A program made the translations under genes and the position numbers. The notes below the pieces were generated by a model. That model was not told the origin of the DNA. It was given only the letters and a program-made list of their open reading frames with translations, and did no database searches. A stretch of 6,278 nt of DNA from Thiobacillaceae bacterium (GTDB lineage: Bacteria; Pseudomonadota; Gammaproteobacteria; Burkholderiales; Thiobacillaceae). Location of the stretch: positions 1 through 6,278 of the forward strand of contig JAAPAA010000273.1 of NCBI GenBank assembly GCA_012274165.1, written 5' to 3'. Each line of letters opens with the position of its first letter. Within the stretch, counting starts at the first letter, position 1. This document shows positions 1-6,278 of the stretch, in pieces.

Positions 1-465
1 ATCCTGCAGGTCCATCCCGGGGCCAAGGTGCTCATGCTCAGCATGTATCCCAAACTCGATTACGTCGCCGAGGCCTTCAAGGCGGGAGCCAAGGGGTACG
101 TCCTCAAGGAGACCACCAGCGCGCGCCTGATCCAGGCCTTCGACGCCTTGTGCAACGGCGAGTTCTTCGTCGACGGCCAGGTCTCCCAGGATCTGGTGGC
201 AAAGCTCTCGGACGGGGCCCAGAAGGAAACGGTCATGGTCCAGGACGAGAAGTACGGCCTGCTGACCCGCCGGGAGCAGCAGGTGCTGCGCCTGGTGGCC
301 GAGGGGGTAAGCACCCGCGAGATCGCAGCCAGCATAGAGCTTACCCCGAAGACGGTCGAGAACCACCGCGCCAACCTGATGAAGAAACTGGAGGTGCACA
401 GCAAGCTGGAACTGGTGAAATACGCCGCCCGGCTTGGGTTGATCGACGTGGACAACTGGCGCTAG
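1..465 (+). CDS. NarL/FixJ-family response regulator, C-terminal part (partial at left edge)
   Basis: This is the C-terminal 154 residues of a two-component response regulator that binds DNA once phosphorylated by a sensor kinase. The frame is open to base 1, so the start and the phospho-accepting Asp lie outside the window. Residues 1-55 are the end of a receiver domain: the switch Ser sits in LMLSMY (residue 14), and the conserved beta-5 Lys is in GYVLK (residue 36). Residues 87-146 form a LuxR-type helix-turn-helix, with LTRREQQVLRLVAEG, the recognition-helix region TPKTVENHRANLMKKL and the following HSKLELVKYA. The gene ends in TAG and converges on the octaheme cytochrome gene. The family is clear. 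The target genes and cognate kinase cannot be told from this fragment, and proximity to the cytochrome is not evidence that it controls it. Confidence 0.95.
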   Translation: MLQVHPGAKVLMLSMYPKLDYVAEAFKAGAKGYVLKETTSARLIQAFDALCNGEFFVDGQVSQDLVAKLSDGAQKETVMVQDEKYGLLTRREQQVLRLVAEGVSTREIAASIELTPKTVENHRANLMKKLEVHSKLELVKYAARLGLIDVDNWR

Positions 466-498
466 ATTCACTGGACCAGGCTAAGCCAAGTAACAAAA

Positions 499-528
499 GA
501 AGCCCCGGGGGAATCCCCCCGGGGCTTC
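499..528 (-). terminator. Rho-independent terminator between convergent genes
   Basis: A 13-bp perfect stem (499-511 pairing with 516-528) has a 4-base loop, AATC. Read on the minus strand the hairpin begins 25 bases after the cytochrome stop codon and is followed by TTTTGTTAC, a proper U-rich tail. Read on the plus strand it lies 33 bases after the regulator stop, but the following bases have only short T runs. It is therefore best viewed as the cytochrome terminator, probably also working for the regulator. Confidence 0.88.
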
Positions 529-553
529 ATTGCATTGCAGTTGTTAATGACCC

Positions 554-3500
554 TTAGTTGGCGCCGTTAACCGTGATGTACGTCTTGTAGAAGCCTTTCT
601 GGATGCCGTCCTTGTACACGTACACCTGAACCAGCTTGCTGCCTGCCGTGGTGTAGAGGTGCGTCTTGCTGAGGCTCGCCACACCATTGGGAACTGCCGG
701 AATCGTGGTTTTCGTCGTGTAGGTGCCGGTCACGCCGTCCCCGTACATGATCTTCACCTTGTCGTTGGGTACGGGGAGGCCGGTCAGGTCGACCGAGCCG
801 CCCAGGGTGGTAGCTGCGTCGGTCCAGGCAATGACCTGGGCGGGCGCGACGACCGCGTTAACCTGCTTGGTGGTGGAGGCTACGTTGCCTTCCTCGTCGG
901 TGACCGTCAGGGTGATGGTCTTGAGCCCTGCGGTCGTGAAGGTGACGCTGGAGGTCTGGCCGGCGGCGATGGCGGTTCCGTCGCTGGAGGTCCAGGCGTA
1001 CCTGGTGAAGCCTACGTTGCCGGCCTGGCCGTCTGCTGCGGCCAGCGGCTGGGCGACGGCGGTCAGGATCTGGATCCCGGGGGCCGCGATGTCGAAGTCG
1101 GTGAAGGCTGTAGTGATGCTCGCCACCGGCGCCACGCCGATGCCGGACTGGTTTGCGGTGATGCCGTCCAGGTAACTGACCCAGGCGCTCGCTCCGGCTT
1201 TGTCGTCCGCGTTGAGGACACCTTTTTGCGGCGAGGCGACATAGGCGTTAGAGAAGCCGAACGGAAAGATGTCCGTGGCGGCCTGGTTCAGCTTGACCCG
1301 GTAGCCGGCGCTCGGGGTGATCTTCAGCTTCCCGGTGCCGTCGTTGGTGATGGTGAAGCCGAAGTCGTTGACATCGGTCGCGAATGCGCCCATGCCGGTG
1401 ATCAGGTCTGCGATGGCGGTGTATTCCGCACCGATCGACCAAGTGCGGCTGGCGGTAGTGCCGTCGGCGATCTTCTGGGTGTCGATCTTCAGGATGTGCC
1501 CCTTGGTCGAGACGCCGGTGGTGGCGTTGGAGTTGGTGGCGCCGCCCGGTGCGGCTGCGGCGACGATAGAGCCGCTGGTGTAGGTCGTGAAGATGGGTCC
1601 CGGAGTTTTGAAGGTCGGCTCGTAGATGACCTCGGAGCGATCGATGTTTCTCAGGCTCCCGGAGTTCTCGGTAGCGCCCGGCGTCGCGTTGAAGAGGGTG
1701 AAGGCGACGGTGCGCCTACCGTGCTTGTCCACGATGTTCGGGTGCCCCTCGCTCGGGTCGGATTTCCCGTTCACCTTGGTGAAGGTCGCAAGCTGGCCAG
1801 TCTTGAAGGTCCAGGTCAGGTGCTGGCCCGCGGTCGGGTAGGCGCCGTTGTAGAATCCGCCGTTCGCGGTGTGGCACTGGCTGCAGCCGTAGGCGGAGAT
1901 GGAGCCGTCGCCGGCGCGGGTCGGTTTGCCCCAGGCATCGGCGGCCGGGGAAACGTTGTGGGTTGCCTTGAAAGGAACCGTCAGCATGGAGATGCGCGGG
2001 GTGAAGACAGTCGCGTCCGTCGTTACGCCGTTCAGCGCACCAAGTCCGTTGATCAACATGGTCTGACGAGCTGCGATCTCTTCGCTGGTGATGGCGCCGT
2101 CCTCGGTCAACGCTTTAACATTGTTGTCCTTATTGATCTTGGCGACGTGGGTCTGGAGCAGCGCGTCCATCCCGCCGGCGCGGCCGTCCTGGTTGGCGTC
2201 GTAGCCGTAGTCGTTCATGTCGCGCCAGAAGAAGGAGGTCAGGAGGTTGGCCGAGAAAAGCTTGCCGCCCGCCCAGTACAGGGCCATCCCGTTGCTCATG
2301 TCCTTGGAAACTGCCACGGTGTCGTGGGCGGCGACGCGCCCTTCGAGGTCGGCTCCGGTGCCGTCCACGAAGGCGCCGCCGGTGATACCGGCTTTGTTCT
2401 TGGTGTGGCAGGCGGTGCAGTCGATAATGTCGATGTGGCTCTTGGTGGCCACGCCACCCTTCTCACCCGGGGCCTGCAGCAAGATGGCGCTCAGGCCGGC
2501 TGCCTTGTGGGCCGAGACCGCGCTCGGGGCGCCGTAGGTGTTCCAGTTGTTCAGGTTGAGGGCGGTGGTGGGCGCAGGGGTGTGGCAGTCCGCGCAGGAC
2601 TTGAACCCGGTACGATCCAGCCCGTTCCACATGGCGTCGAAGGGAGAGTCTCCCCCTTTGGCGGGGTCGCACTGTCCAAGAGCGACTGTAGTCGCCAGGC
2701 CATCGGTGCCTACCGCGCTTCCGGGCTTGCGCTCGTGGCACGCCATGCAGCCGATGCCGTAGTGTGCGTCCCGGTCCGCCATCCATATTTCACCGCGCTT
2801 CTTCCAGTCCACCTGGTGCTCTTCCTGGTGGCAGCTGGCGCAGTTCTTGGATTTAGGCGTGCCGGCGATTTTCAGCCCGGCCTGCAGCGTCAGGGCGTAG
2901 ACGGAGGTGGTGTTGGCGAAAGTTACCGTGGCAACGTCGCCGCTGGTGAGATTGTAATTCACCTGGCGACCGTTAACCGAGGTAGCAAAGCCGGCTCCGA
3001 CCGCGCGGGACGCGTCGAAGTTCCCCTTGCGGACCTCGTCCCTGCGGGCAGCCCAGCTGTAGCCGTCGTAGTGACAGGTCAGGCAGTCCATTTCCAGTAC
3101 GCCGGTCTGGGCGTAGTCGTTGGTCGTGGGCGCGTAGCTCGGCCCTGCATACGTGGGCGAACCGAGAGTGAGATCGCGGGCGACCCCGTCCCTGCCATGC
3201 GGCTCGAAGCCGAGGCCGTCCAGGCCGAAGATGTCGATGAAGGTGTTGAAGGAGTTGGTGGTCGTGAAGCTGGCATCGCGGTAGTCGGTGCGGTTGGCCG
3301 GGTTGTACTGGTATTTTTTGGAAGCATCTGCCGAGGAGGTGAAGTACTGCATGAAACCGCCCCCGACATGGCACTCGGCGCAGTCGCGCATCTCGCCGGC
3401 CACCGTGTTGTCGGCTTTCTTGGAGAAGTTGGTTCCGAAGTCAAAGGGGGTGAAGGTACTGAATGCGTTGTCGTTCGATTTTGCCGTTGCTGCGTCGTAC

Positions 3501-3934
3501 GTTGTGTTTGCGCCGTCATTGTACACCCTCGCCAACTGGCGAGCAGAAGGAGGTCACCAAGACCCCACGTGGCCGGGGCTTTGTACCCAGCTTTTACCGG
3601 GAGAGGCCGCACCGGTGCGGAAGGCGTCGTCCGAGTCGGCGTTGTAGGGGTTGAAGCCCCTGAACTCGTTCATGCCGAGCTGCGCGTGGTAGTTGTGGCG
3701 CTCGATCTCGCTGTAGCTTTTGAGGAGTTTCCCGCTGCTGTTCGTGCCGTTATGGCACTCGCCGCAGGTCCCCTGCATGCTGAAGGCGTTCTTGGTGTTC
3801 TGGGTGGAAATCGCCTTGCCGGCCCTGTCGCGCAGCACGATGCTATCGTGCCCGGCGGCAAGGACGCTTCCACAAGTCAGCCCTACAGCCAGTACGGCCA
3901 GTAGGGGAGACATTTTTTGGAATCGTTTCTTCAT
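554..3934 (-). CDS. Secreted octaheme c-type cytochrome with PKD-like C-terminus and an in-frame TGA (candidate selenoprotein)
   Basis: Predicted exported electron-transfer protein of 1126 residues if the TGA at 3554-3556 (codon 127) is read through. The ATG at 3932-3934 is chosen because AAGGAG lies 8 bases upstream and a signal peptide follows: MKKR, a hydrophobic stretch, and likely cleavage near VLAAG (residue 28). Eight CXXCH haem sites start at residues 57, 185, 284, 365, 396, 447, 506 and 684. An EF-hand-like loop (D-A-N-Q-D-G, residues 579-590) lies between haems 7 and 8. From about residue 940 there is a PKD/Ig-like domain (TITLTVTDEEGNVAS), then a second beta-rich domain to the end. 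Upstream and downstream parts are in the same frame; the downstream part has no export signal and no convincing start, so it would not be haemylated alone. The TGA may encode selenocysteine, or the gene may be a fresh nonsense mutant. The family name and electron donor are not recognised. Confidence 0.85.
3528..3556 (-). promoter_or_regulatory. In-frame UGA with SECIS-like hairpin (candidate selenocysteine insertion signal)
   Basis: The UGA codon is at 3554-3556, and 10 bases later comes a perfect 6-bp stem, CUCGCC/GGCGAG (3538-3543 with 3528-3533), with the loop AGUU (3534-3537). The loop starts 17 bases after the UGA and has G at its second position. Known bacterial SECIS elements lie within the coding sequence just downstream of the UGA and carry a G in the first bases of a small apical loop, about 16-37 bases from the codon. 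The lower stem is weak here, and I see no bulged U like that of E. coli fdhF. The position and geometry are seen directly; function as a SelB-binding signal is inferred. Confidence 0.5.
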
Positions 3935-3942
3935 CCCTGTTT

Positions 3943-3948
3943 CTCCTT
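3943..3948 (-). promoter_or_regulatory. Ribosome binding site of the octaheme cytochrome gene
   Basis: AAGGAG, 8 bases before the ATG at 3932-3934. It decides the start: an alternative in-frame start 33 bases further upstream would overlap this site and add residues before the charged Lys-Lys-Arg that opens the signal peptide. Confidence 0.85.
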
Positions 3949-3960
3949 TTAAGTAGTGAG

Positions 3961-4018
3961 TGACCATTTTTCAGACCTGCCGCATGCCCAGCACCCATGG
4001 GGGTGGGTAGTGTGGTCA
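3961..4018 (-). promoter_or_regulatory. Possible structured 5' leader
   Basis: In the minus-strand transcript TGACCA (4013-4018) can pair with TGGTCA (3961-3966), enclosing about 46 bases. Inside it CACCC and GGGTG can form a hairpin around a CCAT loop, and a GCATGC palindrome follows. The outer pair closes 12 bases before the ribosome binding site. This could be a regulatory leader, but it matches no riboswitch class I know and could be chance in GC-rich DNA. Confidence 0.25.
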
Positions 4019-4060
4019 TGCTGCAGCCAACTGATGCTGGAGAGAGCCATACCGCTGGAT

Positions 4061-4076
4061 AGCAGGTTACATGCCA
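4061..4076 (-). promoter_or_regulatory. Candidate sigma-54 (RpoN) -24/-12 promoter
   Basis: The minus strand reads TGGCATGTAACCTGCT, against the consensus TGGCAC-N5-TTGCW. The invariant GG and GC are both present with the required 10 bases between them. Transcription would start near 4050, giving a leader of about 115 bases before the octaheme cytochrome ATG. RpoN promoters require an enhancer-binding protein, so expression would be conditional. The call is a sequence match only. Confidence 0.5.
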
Positions 4077-4153
4077 AAGCCCCCGCTCTTATTTGCAGCC
4101 GACGCAGCAGACAGGGGTGGAATGGCGTAGCGCCGGGGCTACTGCGGTTTTAT

Positions 4154-4165
4154 CTTTCGCGAAAG
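4154..4165. promoter_or_regulatory. 12-bp perfect palindrome, possible activator site
   Basis: CTTTCGCGAAAG is a perfect dyad centred about 85 bases upstream of the -24 element, where enhancer-binding activators of sigma-54 promoters commonly bind. Nearby, GTAGC and GCTAC (4127-4142) form a second small inverted repeat with a 6-base centre. Role inferred from position and symmetry. Confidence 0.3.
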
Positions 4166-4386
4166 GGAGGCGGAGCGGGAGGATGCAACGGACGAATCGG
4201 CGCGTCAAAGGGGTAAGACACCCCAGGCACCCAGGGTTATCTCACCCAGGCTCCGAGGAAAGTTGGGGTATTGTACCCAGAGGGGTACCCCGCCCCGAGC
4301 CCCTCCCACAGCGGGCACTGCGGCATTAAGTTAAGGTTTGGTTAGGGGGTTGTTGTTTTTTCACCTGCTAGAGCTTCCACAAGCTC

Positions 4387-4490
4387 CCCCTCGCCCTTTG
4401 GGAGAGGGTCGGGGTGAGGGATTTGCCCTGCCACTACTGCTGCTCCGTGGAGGCGCCCTCACCCCTGCCCCTCTCCCAGAGGGCGAGGGG
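4387..4490. repeat. REP/BIME-like inverted repeat pair
   Basis: Two arms of 34 and 35 bases (4387-4420 and 4456-4490) are nearly perfect reverse complements, separated by a 35-base spacer. Each arm is itself partly palindromic, with a CCCTTTGGGAGAGGG-type core next to a GGGTGAGGG tail. The whole could form a long hairpin or cruciform. No T tract follows on either strand, so it is not a typical intrinsic terminator. It lies downstream of the second cytochrome and far upstream of the first. It looks like dispersed extragenic palindromes found in many copies in GC-rich genomes; copy number cannot be judged from this window. Confidence 0.75.
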
Positions 4491-4548
4491 AAAAACCGAT
4501 ATCAGGAACAGTGCGACCACATTTGGCAGAGTTGGCCTTACAGACAGG

Positions 4549-4575
4549 GGGACAGGCACCTGCGGAGCCAGTCCC
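4549..4575. repeat. Small imperfect palindrome, REP-like
   Basis: GGGAC, a mismatched A, and GGC pair with GCC, A and GTCCC around a 9-base centre. It lies 27 bases beyond the stop of the second cytochrome on the minus strand. The GACAGGCACC core resembles extragenic palindromes associated with REP-type transposases, but I rest this on resemblance alone. A weak role in transcript 3' end stability is possible. Confidence 0.4.
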
Positions 4576-4601
4576 AAAGCCGGTGCGGCCCGGGAGCGGG
4601 C

Positions 4602-6278
4602 TCAGTAACTCTTCGGATTGTGCGCGTGACAGCTCACGGAGCAGCGCTTGAAGCCGGAATCGTAGCTGGCCCCGCCGGCCACGAAGCGCAGGTCGAAGTT
4701 TATCAGGTGGGCGTTTGCCGTGACGTTGCCGCCCCGCAGCCGGGAAACGCCGTGGGGGTCGTGGCAGACAGAGCAGGGAGTCCTTTTATTCACCACGTGC
4801 TTTTGGTGCGAGGGGAAGGCGGATTTCAGGGGGTCGAGCAGTATCCCGGGGTCATGGCAGCGAAAGCAAAGGGCGTAGTTTGCCTCGCTGTAGCTAAGCG
4901 GGTAGCTGTCGGTCAGGTACTGGGCGACCAGGATATGCTGGTAGCTGGAGCCGTGCGGCCCCTTCGCCTGGCTGGCGTCGTCGTTGGAGTGGCAGTCGGT
5001 GCAGTAGATCATGCTGCTTGTGCTGTAGGTGGTGCGCAGGCTCGGCACCCGGGTTCCCTTGCCGATGCGCAGCACCGGGTGAAAGGAGGGGTTCTCCGGG
5101 TCGAAGTCCAGGCGGGTGTTCAGCTCCTGGACCTGCCTCAGCACCGTCTGGCTCGCGTAGAAGCTGTTGTCGGCGTGGCAGCGGAAACAGATTTCGTACT
5201 GGTAGCTCGCGCTCGCCACGGGATCCCCGGCGGCGGAAATGCCCCGCACCCCGTAGAGCGGACCGGAGGCGGCAGGCGCCAGAGCCGGGGCGCTCTGGGC
5301 CCGGTGCGAGTTGTGGCAGTCCTCGCATTCGACAGACCGGCCCGCGCGACGCTTCGGATCGTTGTCGGCAACGGGATGATGATAGGTGCCGGCGAACGCT
5401 GTCTGCACCTGCTTGACCGCCGGGCCGGTGGCGCCATGGCAGGTATAGCAAAATTTTTCCTGATAATCCGCGAGCAGATGCGGGTAATGATTCGTTGGAT
5501 TCGCCGCGTCCGGCCAGCCGTGAATCGCGTGGCAGTTCAGGCAGGTGCCGCGATCGTTCAGGTCGGTGCGCGCGGGCATGAGCGAACCGTTTTTGCCGCC
5601 GGGCCAGAGCGTCGCGGTGTTGGTGCGGACAAAATGCGCCGCCGGCGTGGCGGTGTTCGCCAGCGTGTGGCAGTCCACGCAAAGCGAAACGCTGTTGGTC
5701 AATTGGAGCAATTTGCCGTCATTGTCCGCGCCGTGATGAATCTCATGGCAGGTCAGGCAGCCGAGATTGCCGGAGCCGCCTTCCAATTGGAGCAGCAACG
5801 GGGTCTTGTGGTAAGCATCGGCGACCAGGCCAACTTCCACCGGATGCGAACCGAAGATGGCATTCGTCACAACGCGCGCCGCATGGCAGTCGTTGCACAG
5901 TTGGTGCGTGTCATTGGCGATGCGCATGAAATGGCGGTTCGTGCCGATGAAAGTCCCGGCGAGATTCGTCGTGTAAGGCTGCGCGTTCGGATCAAACGGC
6001 GGCAGCGCTTCGCTGTGCTCATCGTGACAAGTCGAGCAGGTTGCCACGCTGTTGACGCTTGTCAAAATCAGGTCCGTATTCGTCGGATTCCGCAGGTCAG
6101 GGCGGACAAACAAATTCCACCGGTCGCCGGCTTGGAATGCAACGTTGGTGCCATCCGCGAATGCGAGAAACACTCCTGAATCCAGCAGAATGTTTGTGCC
6201 GGTCAAATTCGTTCCCGCGCCACCGCCCGGCAACGTGGCGGACCAGGAAAACTGCGCCCCACCAGCGCTGCCCGATGA
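4602..6278 (-). CDS. Large multiheme c-type cytochrome, C-terminal part (partial at right edge)
   Basis: The C-terminal 558 residues of an electron-transfer cytochrome; the frame is open through 6278, so the start, signal peptide and further haems lie outside. Eleven CXXCH sites start at residues 81, 128, 174, 200, 246, 277, 318, 364, 426, 471 and 502. A twelfth, CSVSCH (residues 546-551), has three residues between the cysteines. Many sites are followed by a nearby His (CLTCHEIHH, CEDCHNSH, CSVCHDPH), as in doubled-CXXCH cytochromes of metal-reducing bacteria, where these His residues can ligate haems. The protein ends CHAHNPKSY and then TGA. It should act in the periplasm or at the cell surface. 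Codon use differs between its two halves: TTG Leu and AAT Asn are common upstream of about 5460 (6278-5460) and rare after it. The downstream octaheme gene is in the same direction but has its own promoter candidate, so co-transcription is not implied. Confidence 0.92.
   Translation of the reverse strand, partial: SSGSAGGAQFSWSATLPGGGAGTNLTGTNILLDSGVFLAFADGTNVAFQAGDRWNLFVRPDLRNPTNTDLILTSVNSVATCSTCHDEHSEALPPFDPNAQPYTTNLAGTFIGTNRHFMRIANDTHQLCNDCHAARVVTNAIFGSHPVEVGLVADAYHKTPLLLQLEGGSGNLGCLTCHEIHHGADNDGKLLQLTNSVSLCVDCHTLANTATPAAHFVRTNTATLWPGGKNGSLMPARTDLNDRGTCLNCHAIHGWPDAANPTNHYPHLLADYQEKFCYTCHGATGPAVKQVQTAFAGTYHHPVADNDPKRRAGRSVECEDCHNSHRAQSAPALAPAASGPLYGVRGISAAGDPVASASYQYEICFRCHADNSFYASQTVLRQVQELNTRLDFDPENPSFHPVLRIGKGTRVPSLRTTYSTSSMIYCTDCHSNDDASQAKGPHGSSYQHILVAQYLTDSYPLSYSEANYALCFRCHDPGILLDPLKSAFPSHQKHVVNKRTPCSVCHDPHGVSRLRGGNVTANAHLINFDLRFVAGGASYDSGFKRCSVSCHAHNPKSY

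Larger units (their letters stand above)
3935..4601. other. Non-coding intergenic region between the two cytochrome genes
   Basis: These 667 bases hold no credible gene on either strand; short open frames here lack ribosome sites and recognisable protein features. From the octaheme gene outward the stretch contains the RBS, a leader with inverted repeats, a sigma-54-like promoter, an upstream palindrome, a GC-rich stretch with three short CACCCAGG-type repeats (4219-4250), a GGGGTA/TACCCC inverted repeat (4265-4291), a large palindromic repeat (4387-4490) and a smaller palindrome (4549-4575). I searched by eye for the conserved blocks of GEMM-I, cobalamin and TPP riboswitches and did not find them. 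Confidence 0.7.

Noticed and set aside
554..3535. Separate cytochrome gene starting at the TTG at 3533-3535
   Set aside because: No ribosome site precedes this TTG, there is no signal peptide, and the frame continues upstream through PPSARQ to the TGA and on into the exported N-terminal part.
3541..3556. Strong Shine-Dalgarno-like AAGGAGGT on the plus strand
   Set aside because: No suitable start codon follows at normal spacing, and it lies inside the minus-strand coding sequence; it is the complement of the CCTCCTT after the TGA.
3079..3612. A frameshift, instead of a stop codon, joining the two parts of the octaheme gene
   Set aside because: The start positions of the two parts differ by a multiple of three, so they are in the same frame and only the single TGA separates them.
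3868..3877. Lipoprotein signal at LTCG in the octaheme signal peptide
   Set aside because: The residue before Cys is Thr, not Gly, Ala or Ser, and a signal peptidase I site follows at VLAAG.
659..3904. Very long open frame (1081 codons) on the plus strand opposite the octaheme cytochrome
   Set aside because: It is a shadow of the GC-rich minus-strand gene. Its translation is Gly/Val/Arg-rich with no recognisable domains, while the minus strand shows a signal peptide and eight haem motifs.
3940..4330. GEMM-type riboswitch upstream of the octaheme cytochrome
   Set aside because: Such riboswitches are known before Geobacter cytochromes, but the conserved GCAAACC and ACGCAAAGCC-type blocks are absent on the minus strand.
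4338..6179. 613-codon open frame on the plus strand opposite the second cytochrome
   Set aside because: The minus strand encodes twelve haem motifs; the plus translation is Val/Ala/Arg/Gly-rich with no domain and begins inside the palindromic repeat region.

Overview
The window looks like chromosomal DNA from a dissimilatory metal-reducing deltaproteobacterium of the Geobacter/Geomonas type. The evidence is the GC-rich coding bias, two large secreted multiheme c-type cytochromes in 6.3 kb, a candidate sigma-54 promoter and GC-rich palindromic repeats between genes. The assignment is inferred from gene content; there is no marker gene.

Layout. Positions 1-465 (+) hold the end of a NarL/FixJ-type response regulator. 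It converges on a cytochrome gene, and one strong hairpin (499-528) separates the two; its U-rich tail suits the minus-strand gene. Positions 554-3934 (-) encode a secreted octaheme cytochrome with a C-terminal PKD/Ig-like region. This reading frame contains one in-frame TGA (3554-3556) between haems 1 and 2. Positions 3935-4601 are non-coding and carry the ribosome binding site, a possible structured leader, a sigma-54-like -24/-12 element, an upstream palindrome, and two palindromic repeat units. Positions 4602-6278 (-) hold the C-terminal 558 residues of a second cytochrome with at least 12 haem sites, cut by the right window edge.

The most interesting point is the in-frame TGA. Both sides are open in the same frame and read as one continuous cytochrome. 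The downstream part has no signal peptide or usable start of its own. Ten bases after the TGA there is a perfect 6-bp stem with an AGUU loop, at the distance and with the loop G expected of a bacterial SECIS element. The gene may therefore encode a selenocysteine-containing multiheme cytochrome; the main alternative is a recent nonsense mutation or a sequencing error.

The second cytochrome shows a clear change in codon use part way along the gene, which suggests a mosaic origin or a chimeric assembly. Both cytochromes should act in the periplasm, at the outer membrane or outside the cell, in electron transfer. No substrate can be assigned from the sequence.
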